The translations under genes and the position numbers were made by a program. From Poecilobothrus nobilitatus (Eukaryota; Arthropoda; Insecta; Diptera; Dolichopodidae): a stretch of DNA of 64,000 nt. Positions 25,353-38,487 of this stretch are shown piece by piece. Within the stretch, counting starts at the first letter, position 1, and the number at the start of each line of letters is the position of its first letter. A model generated the notes under the pieces. That model worked only from the letters and a program-made list of their open reading frames with translations, searched no databases and was not told the origin of the DNA. Location of the stretch: contig OX352772.1 in NCBI GenBank assembly GCA_947095535.1, positions 313,606,018 through 313,670,017 of the forward strand, given 5' to 3'.

Positions 25353-27455
25353 TTTATTTATTACGTTTACATTTATTGGATTGAGATTGAACTTTTTTTC
25401 ACCTACCCATACCTTTTCTTCCCCAATATGTTATATGAGATAGTTTTAGATATAGATTTTAGATATAATGTTCCTATGTTTCTTTGTAGAATATGACCAC
25501 CTCAGTTAATTCTTTGAGTTTTTATAAAACTTTAGTTGTATGTATTTTGTAATAAAGAATTTACATTGTGCTTAAAATTTTGCTACCAAGAACATTCGTT
25601 CCTCAACGAAAAAGAACATACCCTAAAATCATTGCAATACCTTAATTAAATCATTTATTATATTTTATTCAAACAGTTTGTCCTACTTTTCAAATTTACA
25701 GACTTATATAATTGAAATACTTTCCCCATTTATGGAAATATTCATCAAAAATTCGATGCCACGATATTAAATAAGTACAACATAAAAAGAGTATCTTACA
25801 ATATATACGAAAATTTTTTTATTTTTCATTAAGCCGATATCTTTAACTTATAAAAAACCTGTTCCAACAATAACTAAAATCAATTTATGATTAAACTTAA
25901 ATTTATTTCAGACAAATATTTTTCATCGTTTTCCTCCTGAAATTCATTCAGTATTGCAGTATGCATCAAGTATTGCATTATTTTTGTAATATAATAGTAT
26001 TGAACCACTGAAGAAAGAAGTAGAATAATTTGAGATTAACTATATATATGTATTAAAGATCAAGAAAGAGAGAAAATTATGGATTAAATGAAAAGAAATT
26101 AATCATAATGGTGGTAATGACAAGTTAAGCAACTTACTACTGATATTGATAATAGAAGAAGTAATACTTGAGAAAATTGTGAATATTACCAAATTATTAA
26201 AATTTAAATAAGCAAGTTCAATTTCAAAATTCAATTTCCTTGTATTTGATATATGATTTAAAATAATTTTAAAGTGATGACTTCTTTAACAATATCCAAT
26301 TTTCAGAAACATCGACATGAAAATTATGACAGTGACATTTAAAGGGTATGAAACGACAAGGGATAAACCAAATATACTTATTGTGTTTTCATTCTATTAT
26401 TACTTACTTTTGCTGCTAATACCATCATAGACTACATAGTAAGTTTTGTTATTAACAGCTGAAAGAACTAACAAATCTTATCAAATTGCTTTACCATCTG
26501 TAGCCCTGCAAAAAAGAAAAAAAGTTTTATATCCTTAATTCTATCTAAATAATAATTTTATACTTCTATTTTATTAGATTTCTTTTAGAGTTAGGTATTG
26601 TGGGACATCATATTAACAAAACGAATATAGTTAAAGAAAGAGTGTGCTGATGGTCTTTAAAGCAATATTAGGCTATTCCTCGAGGTTACACTCTATTTTT
26701 TTTTATGTAATGATCTTTAAGTATTTTAAGCAGGTTACGTCACAATTTACTAAAGTGATAATCTATATTCGAAATCCTTAAGATTGATTATAACATCAGC
26801 AATACAAAACTTACCTTATAACACAGTGTTTTTTACGCATTGTTAAAAAAAATTTATAATGCTCAATGGAAAATCTTTTTTACATATTTTCCATCAAATT
26901 ACGTTGTCAATATAATAGAAAGAAATTTTTTTTAATTTAATAATAAAACCACATTTTCTGTAATAGTAAAATAAATTTTAATCAAGAAAATTAAAAAAAA
27001 TATATTATTATTATTAATTCTTCAATAAAGGCAATAATAACAAAAAAATAATTTTTTTATATATACATAAATAATATGTAAATTTATAGGTTGTATTTTT
27101 AATATCGGATGGCAATCCGTCTCTATTATATCCATTAATTTTTTTTAAAAATATTGTAACACTGATTATTTAATGCAAAAATTTATTATATATACATTGT
27201 GATATCGTAAACATTTTTATATGTTATTTATCTTAAGTATCTCATAACAATCATATAACATAATAAAAGGATATTATGTTTATTGCATATTAAAAATATT
27301 TTTTTTTGCTGTATAAATAATGTTAGTCGCGTATCATGGCAATTGTTTTTTTAACATTGAATAATGCACTTATCTCGCATAAATTTTTTTATAAAATATT
27401 ACGAAATAAGATAATTTTTTAAAATAAATAATTTTTCTTCATTTTAAGCAAATTA
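25353..27455. other. AT-rich noncoding stretch
   Basis: Nothing recognised. Frames are short and compositional. Confidence 0.5.
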
Positions 27456-27464
27456 TGGTAAATG

Positions 27465-28324
27465 AGTGCAGTAACGAACGTCTGAGGAAATAAAGTCGGC
27501 GGGCTTTAATTCCAAAACTTTTGGATTTAACTCCCGTGGGCTTTAAATCCTTTTCAAAACAAAATTAAAGCCCACCGGTCTTAATTCCACCAGATCGGGA
27601 GCTTTAAGTCCATTTCGAAAAAGAATTAAAGCCCACTGAGTGACACAAAAATTACTATCATGAGCCTGTATTCCATTTGACTGGATTTTATTTGGTGACA
27701 TGTCAGAAGTCCCATTGGGACTTTTGACTTATTTCAATGAGCCAGAAGTCCCATGCACTTTTGTCTCATTGTTAAGGCCTCATTGATTTTGGGAAGGATT
27801 TTAGAATTCAATTCAAAATAAAGACTATACACATTTTACAGAATATTTAGATATGTGCATATGCGAGTTTCTGAATTAGGAAAGACTTTAGTGTTAGCTA
27901 CAAAATCAGGGTTATACGCTTTTTCCCAGAATATGTAAATAATCCTCCTAATTCAAAACTTGGTTATTCATTTCCTTAAATATTCTGTAAAAGGTGTATA
28001 ATCTTGATTTTGAATTCAATTCAAAAATCCCTTCCAAAATCTGTGACAATAGGGGTATTACTTATTTACATATTTTGGAAAAAGCATATAACCCTGATTT
28101 TGTAACCAACTCTAAAATCGCTACCAATTCAGAATCTCGCACATATACATATTAGTAAATATTCTGAAAAAAGGGGATACCAGCATTTTTATCCAAAGCT
28201 CTAAAATCCCTCCTATGCGTTTGCTCTACATATTCTATTACTCTCTTCTTTTAATAATAAAAAATAATGTGGATCTTAATTCCATCTCAAACGGAATTAA
28301 AGCCCGCGGGTTTGTCACTGTACC
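27465..28324. mobile_element. 9-bp-TSD TIR element, copy 1 (860 bp)
   Basis: Ends AGTGCAGTAACGAACG and, inverted, GGTACAGTGACAAACCCG. Flanks TGGTAAATG and TAATAAATG match at 7 of 9. Inside are many inverted copies of GGGCTTTAATTCC blocks, AGAAGTCCCATTGGGACTT, and a CCTGATTTTGTAACCAACTC block shared with the copy at 60.7 kb. Noncoding. Confidence 0.8.
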
Positions 28325-28333
28325 TAATAAATG

Positions 28334-30304
28334 TTATAAATGTTTTAATGTTACATTCTTTAATATCATAAAATGTTTCTAAAAACATAAAAAAAATTAG
28401 TAATGAACTAATAGAATAATGTGAAAGTTCTTTAATAGTCCTTCCTTGTATCAGATAATTAAAAAATGTTAACCTAATCAAACTAAAGTGTTAATTACTT
28501 AAAAGAAATTATTTACTTTTTTAAGGTCATCCAAATGAAAATTCACATTTTAAAATTCTTAACTAATCATAGTTTTACTTTGAATATAATTAAAAAATGA
28601 TTTTATCACCCATATTAATATTAATTTTATAATAAATTTTTAATTTTTTAAGAAAAATAAATTGTATAATGGAGCCTCAGTCATCTTTTTAAATGAATAG
28701 AATTGAAGAAAATATAATTATTGTTTATATAAAAAATATTTTATGTTGGTTTATCATAAAACGATCAGTTCAGAAAAGTGAAATCTTTTGAAAATCCACA
28801 TATCTGGACTGGGTGATCTACTGTATCCTTTTTGCGTCATGATTCATATTTTTTTCATTCAACATATCTCGTTTGTGTTTTTTTTAGGACTTTGATTTAT
28901 TTTTCAATAGTTATTGCTATTATGACGGTTATTATAGTACTTGTTTGCTAAGTATTTCCTGATAATAGTGTTACTCTTTCAAATTTTTTATGTTTATAAA
29001 GTAATCATTTCGACCTAAATATTTACGACTTTTTGGGGTTTTCACAGAATTGGATGTTAGAAATCTAACTCTAAGGTGCCCACGTAAGTGAAAAGATTTT
29101 CTAATAATGAGAAAAAAAAGTTTTTTAATTATACACAAAATTTTTTGACAGTAATTACTTTTCTTAAACATTAAGAATTAAGATTTTAACCGAATTCGAT
29201 AATCATTGCCAGATTAATCAATTTGATCGATCTTATATTTAGGCAGGTAATTAACAGACTATAACTTTGTTTGAGCAATAGAAACTGTTAGAGATTTCTC
29301 GTTTACTCGTTAACCTGTTAAGCAGTTTTATTATCTCAAACTCTTAATCCTGTTAAATAGTTAAATACCTGTAGTTAGATTTATTTGAAATTATATGAAA
29401 TAGAATTCGGTCTTTCCAAATATATCTATTAAACTAATTGTGTTACGATCTAAGAACTCATTCTGGTAAATCAAATCTGTTTTGTTTCGGTAAATCAATC
29501 TTTTGAAAGCGAAATGTACTAAGTTTTGCAAGACGCTTTTATGCCTTAAAAAAATTTAACATTTTTTTTTTTGGAAAAAATTGAAGAAATTCATTAGCGC
29601 TTTAACTTGAAAAGAAATTCAAAAAAGTTTTATAATACCTACGTTTTAGGAATTCATTTTAAAATCGTCCTGTCATTTATGATTTTTTCCATGTTTTACT
29701 TTACTAAGAAGTATTATTAAAACCACGGGTCAAATTGTCTAAGGATTAAAAAGCTTCTAACTCATTTTTCGAAAAATTGAATACATGAATCAATTTTGAT
29801 AAGAAATTATTCGTCATTTTTGTTGAGAATTGTTTTCCTTTATTCGATCATTATTCTTTATTTAATTGTAAAATTAAAAAAAAAAAACAAGTCTTCTACC
29901 ATCATCAAAAACTAATTTTCCATTAATATGTCAACCCCCCCATTAGAATCTGCCGGTTTTACAACAAAATTTTAAGAAAATGTATAAAATTTCCAAAAAG
30001 TCTTTTGTTAAAGCATGAAAATTAAAAAAAGTATTCAAATTTTTTTTTTAAATTGTTAAAAATATTCTCTAGAAATTCAATGTCAAAAATATATAAATAA
30101 AAATTTGCTTTAATAATTTAAAGCCAAGACTTTAAATCCTGTAAAATAAAAATTTGCTTTAATAATTTAAAGCCAAGACTTTAAATCCTGTAAAATTTTA
30201 TTTAAAAAAAAAAATCTGTTCAAACATCATTAAACGATTCTCATAAACAATTCGCTATATAAATCATTTTAATAAAAAAAAAAATCAACCCGACATCAAG
30301 CTTT
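28334..30304. other. AT-rich noncoding stretch
   Basis: Contains the 49-bp tandem duplication at 30.1 kb. Nothing else recognised. Confidence 0.5.
30098..30197. repeat. Perfect 49-bp tandem duplication
   Basis: AAATTTGCTTTAATAATTTA followed by AAGCCAAGACTTTAAATCCT and GTAAAAT occurs twice in a row with no mismatch, so the duplication is recent (or an assembly artefact). Confidence 0.9.
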
Positions 30305-31120
30305 TATTTTTAGCACATTTCCAAAAAATTTCACTCTCTCCGACCGTCTGTTCGTCTGTTTACAAAAATTTTAATCCGTTAAAGATAGAGTATGGGTAGA
30401 TCTTAACCATAGGTAGGTCTAATAAAAAGATTAATGTTGTAGAACAACTTTTTCATGTAGCCCCATCCATTACAGCTCCTCAAACTATGAAGAAGCCCTA
30501 TTTTGAAATACGTATATCTCATGTTCTACTCAACATTTTTTCAATCTGAAAACGTCAGCACACCAGGATTCGACTGGAATTTTTTTATCTTTATAAATTA
30601 ATATCAAAATTATACAAGTTCTTTAAATTTAGTATTTAAATTTACCGTTATATGAAAACCAAATTTTGCATGATTTTTCTATCTTCATAATTCCGGCACG
30701 CTTTTAGATGAGGACTAGAAATTTTAAGGTACGAAAGAACTTTTAGAATTAGTATAAGTTTCCTCAGAAAATTTTTTTGTACCACCCTCTGTTTAGGAGT
30801 TATTACGGCTAAAGATTAAAAATTTGCTATATTTAGACACCTGTAACTTAGACATCTGTGCACATTTTTCTTCGACAATGCATACAATTTATAGGTTCAA
30901 TAATATATTTTTACGTGTGTTAACAGTTTTTCTTAGTTATATAGAATTCCGGACTTACAGTCGCTCAAAATTGCAAAATAATACTATTTTCACATGTTTT
31001 CTTATAGGAAATTTTCAAATTTTGGTGCAAGTGCAAGTCACAATTCTAAACTGTTTGTATATTGTCTTTTGGAAATGTGCGCTTTTAAAAACCGTCTACA
31101 TTCTGCCTTGTTTTTTTATC
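30305..31120 (+). repeat. Family A dispersed repeat, near full length
   Basis: Same block order as the copy at 24.5 kb: TTTTTAGCACATTTCC, CCGTCTGTTCGTCTG, GTAGCCCCATCCATTACAG, CAATCTGAAAACG, CACCCTCTGTTTAGGAG, ACCTGTAACTTAGAC, GGAAATGTGCGCTTTTAAAA, ACATTCTGCCTTG. Short open frames within it are not conserved in other copies and are not genes. Confidence 0.8.
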
Positions 31121-33649
31121 TTTTTCAATTTCAATCATTTATAAAAGTTAACTATTTAATATTCTTAAAGCGAACAATAAACTTTTTTTAATATAAGTAA
31201 AAGAAATTGTCCTTCATTTTATCTTAATGTTGTTGTTGTTTTCAATTTCATCTGTGCGACAACTTCCGCAACAAAAACAAAAAAAAAACATTTAAGTCAT
31301 GTTAAATTGTAAATTTAAAAAGAAAGAAAAAATGATGGTGAAATTTTTTTTTTTAATCAGGCTCCTTACCTTATGTGTAACATACTCTATCATATTTGTA
31401 TGATGTGCTCATATTAAGTGTATCATCATCATCTGTGTACAAACAAGATTAAGCAAAACAAAAAAAAAAAAAATAACAAATAAGAAATAAATTTCAAAAG
31501 TATCTGCGAGTAATTTTAAAAAACCCGTTCGATACCAACACTTGGTAATAAAAACAGAATACAACAAAAACTAAAAATTCAAAAGAAAATGGTTAAAAAA
31601 GAAGAAAAAAATATATTTTTTTTTCTAGGTCAATCACCACCATAACGACGCGTATACGCTTATATTTTTTTTTTTTTTTTTTTTTGTTGCAGGTTTGGTA
31701 ATATACGCATCATGCTGACTGTGTACGTGCAAAATTTTTTTAAATTTTGCAGTGCTTTCTTTTCTTTTTTCTTATTCTTTGCATTATTTTTGTTTGTTTT
31801 TCTTTTTTCTTTTATTGAAGACTCAGAACTATAAATTTTGGTTACGAATTTAAATATTCAAGGGTATATCTTCAAACAGCTACAATAATTTTAAATAAAA
31901 AAAAATTAATACATACCCTATCCACCAGTTGCATATTTACTTTAACTTTGCATCGATATTTTTTATATGACAATATAAGTACACATAAGATATCTGAACG
32001 TAACACAATTACATCTTTCATATTTTAATTTTATTATTTTTTGTAGAGGGTGTCCAAATAAAAATGATCATGAAAAACGACCGTTATAGGAAAGATCAAA
32101 ATAAATAAAATAAATCTTCAATACTAAAAAGAAACAAAAACATAATATCGTATCGTAGTAAAAATAGTGAATTTTTGATTTAAGCGTGTTATTAAAAGCA
32201 CGAATTCATTCTCTTTATTTTGTTCTAATCCGCATTGCAATATCTCAAAAACTAGCATTTTTATTCAATAGTTTGTGTACGTAGTTCAAATCAATTTTTC
32301 CTTTTTAGCGTTTTTCGAGCAAAAGGAATATGCCGTAAACTTCAATATTTTTCTTTGTGAACATATTACAATATATATCTATCTACCTTTTTATTGTAAT
32401 CAATTTTTCAAAATAATGTGACATAAAAAAATATTGCAGTTTTGTTTTTATTGATTTTTTCTTTATTATTTAAAACATCATAACAATAAATCAATAAAAC
32501 GAAATGTTGCGGTTTTCCTTAAAACCAAATAAAAATATTTCAAAACATGTCAAAATATATCACTAGTTCATTCAAATTAACTTTCAAAAATTACAAAATT
32601 TTGAGTGCAAAATTGCAATATTTTATATTATATCTTTTAGTTTCCTCTACCCTGAGTGTAATACGGACCCAAAAAGAAATGTTTCTGTTTAGCACAAAAG
32701 ACAGAACTTCTCAAAATAAAAAAAAACTTCAGACTCAATTTAATCGAAATTAAAAATTTCGAAATGTTGCAGTATTTTATTCAAGGTGTACTCGATCATT
32801 TAAATATTTAATCAGTATTCGAAAAGAATCAACATTTTTTTTTATTTTTATAAATTTAAATTTTATATAAAACAAACCTAAAAGCAATTTCGGTTCATAA
32901 CTTAGCTTTTTTACGAAATATTAATATTGTCATGTAATTGTAATTGAAATATAAATTATGTAGGCGAAAAAATATAAAAACTAAATAAGCTTTTCCATTT
33001 CTCGAATCAATTTAAAGATTTTAGACCAGCATTTTCACCGCAAAGCAAGCATTTCAAGAAAACACACGGCATTTCAAGAAAACGCTATCTCATCTTGATA
33101 AATTTTTATTAAGCATCTAATAACTTATAATATAATGGACTTTTAATAATATTGATTCTAAAACACTTTAAATGCGCTCTATCACCAAAATGTTATAATT
33201 TTAAGACAAATATCTTCGTTTACAAAACGGTAACTCTTTCTATTACTTAATTGTATCTATCATAAATCACTGGGTTCCGGTAAATTATAAAACCGATATC
33301 TCAACGTGGTGTAAATATTCAATACATGTAAAAATTAAATTAGTTTTTTTCGGAAAACCCGATCACATCAGAAAATATTTTTTTGTACAATTTTACGAGT
33401 ACTTTAACGAATTGTCTAATTACCAAAATTTGCGGATGATTACTTATTTCATTTAATAAAATTGAAGACTTTATTGTAAGTAATTTTATGCAATGCCTTC
33501 AGAAATTTACTTGATGATATCTTACTCTAGACAACTTTAAAAGAAATAGAACAAAGAAACCGAAAGATTTTAAGTGATAATACGGAATATTAAACATTAC
33601 AGTTAGAAATATGTTCTAAATTAAAATTTCATTCTGTCAAATTTTACAT
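31121..33649. other. AT-rich noncoding stretch
   Basis: AGAGGGTGTCCAAATAAAAA at 32045 resembles a generic DNA-transposon end, but no partner terminus was found. A short repeat of GCATTTCAAGAAAAC occurs near 33047-33082. Confidence 0.45.
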
Positions 33650-33658
33650 TATTCTAAA

Positions 33659-33839
33659 GATGCAGTGACAGAACGTCCAAAGAAATAAAACCAGCGGGCG
33701 TTAATTACTTTTTGAATTGGAATTAAAACCCGTGGGCTTTATTTCTTTTGTGTAAAGGAATTAAAGCGCACAGGCATTAATTCCAAAAGTTTTGGAATTA
33801 AAGCCCCAGGGCTTTTTTCGGCCTTTCTGTCACTGCACC
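33659..33839. mobile_element. 9-bp-TSD TIR element, copy 2 (181 bp)
   Basis: Ends GATGCAGTGACAGAACG and, inverted, GGTGCAGTGACAGAAAGG. TATTCTAAA lies immediately outside both ends (33650-33658 and 33840-33848), an exact 9-bp duplication. The interior is little more than facing GGGCTTTAATTCC and TTTTGGAATTAAAGCCC blocks, a minimal MITE. Confidence 0.88.
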
Positions 33840-34179
33840 TATTCTAAACGATATGAAAATTAATAAAATTTATATTGTTCAACTCCCTTAAATCAAATTT
33901 ACAAGAAGATCAATATTAGTTCGACTTATTACAATAAAAACGTATACCAATTACTTTTACTTATATTCTAAAATGAAAATTTATTTCAAGTTAATTATGA
34001 TTTTAAACCTTGAAAAATTTAATTATGGATTTATTAATAAGATTACAAAAAAAAAAAAAACTAATAAATTTTGGACGAATATATGACACTTTTAAAAAAT
34101 ATTAAAAAAAGCAAACAACAAATATGCATAACTTAAAGTAAAAACAAAACGAAGCATGATGTAAAATTGAAATTTTTTT

Positions 34180-34995
34180 AACTTGCACATTTTGCAAAAA
34201 ACAATAAAAAAAATTGACTCATCAATGGAAAAGTTTAAAATTTATTGTGACTTGCACCAAAATTTGTAAATTTTCTCAAAAAAAAAAGATAGGTATCTAA
34301 GAAAAAAATTGTGAAAAATCAAGAGACACTTTCTTGAATTTTAAGGAAACCCTGTGACATACAATATGTATGACTACATATACTGTTGAAGCTTTAATTT
34401 TTATATCTTATTAAAAATAAATTTGTACAATTATTCAAATTGCTGATCTCAATTTTCAATTATTGACCATAAATAGCACTTAAAAACGGGTAGGTCCAAA
34501 AAAATATTCTTAAGTAACTTATGCTATAATTCTGAAAGAGAAAAATATTTCTTCTTTCAAAATTCGAAAATTCTTTCTGGAAGCCTTTCCGTAGCGTAAT
34601 ATGAAGGAAGCAAAATTTTACAAAATTTTATTTTTATATAACGGTAAATTTTAATACTAAAATTGCAAGAAATCGTATTATTTAGATAATGCTAAAAAAA
34701 AATGTCCAAACGTTTGGTGGTTTTAAATTGGAAAAATATTAAGCATAACCTGAGATATGTATACACATTAGAAATAGGGCTTTTTCCAACATTGAAGGGC
34801 TGTAGGTTCGAAATGGGTGGGACTACATAAAAAATTTCTTCTACAAAATAAATTTTTTCTAAGTGACTTATGCTTTCTAAAATTTCATTATTTGTTTTTA
34901 AACCGTGTAAAAGTTTTATAAACATCAGAAGGACGGGACGGAGTAATGAAACTTATTTAAAAATATTTTGTTAAAAAATATGCTAAAAAAAAAGA
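34180..34995 (-). repeat. Family A dispersed repeat
   Basis: Inverted copy: TTGCACATTTTGC at the left, AACGGTAAATTTTAATACTA, GGGCTGTAGGTTCG with GGGTGGGACTACAT, GGACGGGACGGAG near the right, and ATGCTAAAA at the end. Confidence 0.7.
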
Positions 34996-37044
34996 ACCTG
35001 CAAAGTATATATGTATAAATGTTTTTTATGTATTACATGTTTCTATTTTATGCCTTATACTTTATATAAATTATAATAAATTTTATTTAAAATTATTTGA
35101 TTTTTTTCTCCAAAAAAAAAAAAATCTTAAGGTTAATATCTTCTTAAAAAGTATCTTTACTTAGTGCAAAAAAAATATAATAATATACTAAATTTATATG
35201 AACAGCACACATATATTTAATATTTTAATATTAAAGACAGACGCCATATATTAAACATAGACACATTCACTTATATTTAATTTTTTAAAAGAATAATAAT
35301 TTGATATCTCTTCTGTGTAAATCTGTTTAAAGATTATTTTATTCCTTGGAAAGAATTTTAAATATCAATTTCATTTAATAAAACGATAAATGAATTCTTT
35401 GAACTTTTTTCATAACTTTTAGTGTAATGCATCCAATATTTTGTATTTTTAACATTTTTTTTTTTGTTTTTTTTTTTTTTTTCTCAAAAATTAAAAATCA
35501 CGTATCTCTTCTTCGGTTTTATTAACTTTCTTTAAATATATTTTAAAAGTTAGTGTTTTAATAAATCTTCGTTAAGTTTTATTGCAAGATTGTCCAAAAA
35601 TAGAAAAAAAAAAAACTCATCCATTAAATGATGTGACTGTAGGTTTTAATGTATAAAATAGATGACATACCAATGTTAAGTGTTATTAATGCGGTTATAA
35701 AAATGAAAATGTACATTCGAAAATAAATTTAAACTTTAAGTATAGCAAACATTTTTTTTTTTTCGGTTTTTCTTTTTAACATCAAACATATAATGGTTAA
35801 TTTTATATGAATTTTAACATTTTATAAATGGATGTAACAATCATAACATTAAAATTTTGTTTTTTTTTTTTGTTTTTTTTTTATTGCATGATGATGTGAT
35901 GTTATTTGAAAAATAAATAAATAATAAATTTTTACTTAAAAAATTTAAAATTATAAATTTTATTTTTTTTAGAAATTTTTACAAAATAGTACTTAAATAT
36001 TTTCGAAATTTTTACGTGATTTAATTAAAAATTAAGGAAAAAAAATTTTTACTAGAAAAGAAAAAAAAAATAAAAACTTTAAATTAAAATTAAATTAAAT
36101 TTCTCTAAATAATAACTTTTAAACCGGATCAATTCTATCAACCGGAAATTTTTACTAAACTTATCTACAAAATTGTTTAACACTATATATTATGATTTAA
36201 TTTGAAAATATGATTAGAGTAAAATCTGAAAATTATGTAATTTTAATTACTTAACAAAAATGGTATATACGTAAAGTTTTATAATAATGCTTCAACTTTT
36301 AAAGAATTCTTTTAATAATTTGCAAGTATTTTGCAATTTTAACAAAATAACAAATAAAGAAAAATGTATGCTTTTTTTACTCAATAATATTTACATTGCC
36401 ATCATACCCGATAACTCAAATACCTAATAGTACACACGTACCAATACATGGAAAATTAAAAATTCTCATATCATTAACAAAAAATAAACAAATAATCAAC
36501 AGGAAATTTTTAAAAATTATTTTTTCCACTTATACTTGTAGTAAAACGTCACTACATGTATTTAACACTTCAATAATGAAATTATAATACAAAAAATCGA
36601 TAATGAACATACCCATATATTATATGTATATATATATATATGTATAAACCATAAGCAAGCTTAAAAGTTTAAGAAAAATCACGTAAATATGTCATTAAAA
36701 ATCACGACAATATTTAAATTTTTAATATTAATACGTTTGGATGAAAATGTAAGTTATCCTTTCCTTGCTATATACAAAACGATTATCCTTTAAAAATTAT
36801 AAAAAATATAAAAATCCTTTAAATTGAAAATTGGTATTGAAAAATAACTAAAAAGATTTGTTTTCAATTATATTAATTTATTGATTTAACATTTCTGAAA
36901 TAAATTTTTTAACTTTTTCAAAAAGAATAAAATTATTCTCAATTTAAAAATGGTATTTTGATTTAGTTTGAATATAATATGGAATCTTTAATATTGAGTT
37001 AAATAAATTAAGCATTTAAAAATTAAAATTTTAAATCAAGATAG
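34996..37044. other. AT-rich noncoding stretch
   Basis: Many long T runs and a TA run near 36620-36645. Nothing recognised. Confidence 0.5.
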
Positions 37045-37194
37045 AATAAACTAGGAAGAGTGCAGTAGAATAGACTATGTCAATTCTGGGATACCCATAT
37101 GAACGTAATATATCCTGTTTCTATATAACATGATCATCTTTTAAACAATTTCAGATGTTCTAGTACCGACGTTATAACTACCGAGATATATTTA

Positions 37195-37665
37195 TGTAAA
37201 TTGTGGAGTTGTATGACAGCTATCCGAACCAGTCGCACCACCACAACCAAATATTACAAAAGTTGTTGCCATAAAACTTGATCTTCATTTGCAAGATTAC
37301 AGACGCCTAGCTTCATTAAGTTCCAAGAAGTGCAAGAAGCCTGAACCTGCCAACCAAACACCAACCAAAGTTTACAAAAGTTTTTGGCATGTGATTCGAT
37401 ACCTCTGCACAAAATTTCAGATACCTAGCTTCAACAGACACTGAGTTGAAGCTGAGACACTGACACTGTGTTGAAGCTAGATCTCAATTAAACGGAGAAG
37501 TTGTATGGCAGCTACCCGAACGTGTCACCCCAGCACAACAAAATTTTACAGGTGTTATTGACCTACAACTCGACACGATTTTGCAAAATTTGAGACATCT
37601 AACTTCAACAGATACTGAGTTATTTTAATTTAAAGAAAGAAGTTGTATGACAGCTACTCGAACCC
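37195..37665 (+). repeat. Degenerate tandem array, units of about 141-146 bp
   Basis: The motif GTTGTATGACAGCTA recurs at about 37208, 37500 and 37640, with a decayed unit near 37350. Each is followed by a run containing ACAAAA, TTTTGCAAAATTT and CTTCAACAGA-CTGAGTT. The spacing is close to 146 bp, like the array at 38.5 kb. The retrotransposon tail at 37.76 kb interrupts or abuts it. Confidence 0.7.
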
Positions 37666-37759
37666 AGCGGCCAATAAAGCTGGTTTTAAATAGCAAAAAA
37701 ACAATTTTGCAAAAGTGACGTAAAAAAATTTTTAGTCGTATTTTTGATCGGCGAGACAT

Positions 37760-38154
37760 AGCCAGAAACATAGGTGTGTTCACGGCACACTGGGAACTGG
37801 CCAATTGGCGAACATATGCGGTCAGATTAGGTATCCCATTCAACACATCATGCCGGAATTGTGGTTGTGGGACATGAGAAAGAAACTATTATACACTTCA
37901 CGTGTAAATGCTCAGCGCTGGCCAGGGTCAGAAGAGTGGCTCTGGGTAACCATGAACTTAACAATCTTAGGGATCTAGTGACTAAGCAACCTACAGAAAT
38001 TGTAAGATTCCTTAATGCCGCGAAATGAATCTAAAATTAAGTCCGATATAGCCTAAATATAAGCCTTGTGGTCACGGTAGGGGTAGCAAAACGGTACCAA
38101 CGCGCTAATTGTGATCTTGTCACGGCTGACAGAACCAGCCACGTATACCAACCT
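37760..38154 (+). pseudogene. Non-LTR retrotransposon ORF2 C-terminus and 3' UTR (R1/LOA/I-like)
   Basis: Two frames joined by a one-base shift near 37868-37871 give HWELANWRTYAVRLGIPFN, then a Cys/His knuckle (CRNCGCG..HEKETIIHFTCKC, C-x2-C ... H-x4-C), then ALARVRRVALGNHELNNL and EIVRFLNAAK, stopping at 38026-38028. This is the post-RNase-H tail found in the R1/LOA/I group of non-LTR elements. About 125 bases of GC-richer 3' UTR follow (GGTAGGGGTAGCAAAACGG and on to about 38154). The rest of the element is absent, as expected for a 5'-truncated copy. Base composition differs from its surroundings. Confidence 0.75.
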
Positions 38155-38282
38155 ACCAACAAGAGTGAAGCACTAAGAGTAATAAATATTTTATTTGAAT
38201 CATGGACATAAGTATTGACTTTTTCTTTATGAATATCAATTGAATGGGAAATTTGCTTTCGGAGTTATCTTTGAATATCTTA

Positions 38283-38487
38283 ATTGGGTTTTTTTTTAGT
38301 CCATTTTGAAAAATTTTGAAAAATGAACATATTAGTTTCACTATGTCCATTTGTATATTTGTCTGTCTTTCTAAATACATATAAAGTAAATATATACTTT
38401 TGCCATATGGTATTTTAATGGTATCATCCAAACCGTTCAAGTTAGAAATTTTCAAATGAGATTAGATCCTTAGAAATAAGTATCTCA
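38283..38487 (+). repeat. Family A 5' fragment abutting the 146-bp array
   Basis: Begins like other copies (TTAGTCCATTTTGAAAAATT, CATATTAGTTTCACTATG, TTTGTCTGTC), then skips to GAGATTAGATCCTTAGAAAT, which is the middle of family A, before the tandem units begin. Confidence 0.6.

Noticed and set aside
30824..31191. Two overlapping plus-strand frames of 65-106 codons
   Set aside because: They lie in the 3' part of a family A repeat and are not open in the other copies.
32045..32070. AGGGTGTCC-like transposon terminus
   Set aside because: No partner inverted end or target duplication was found.
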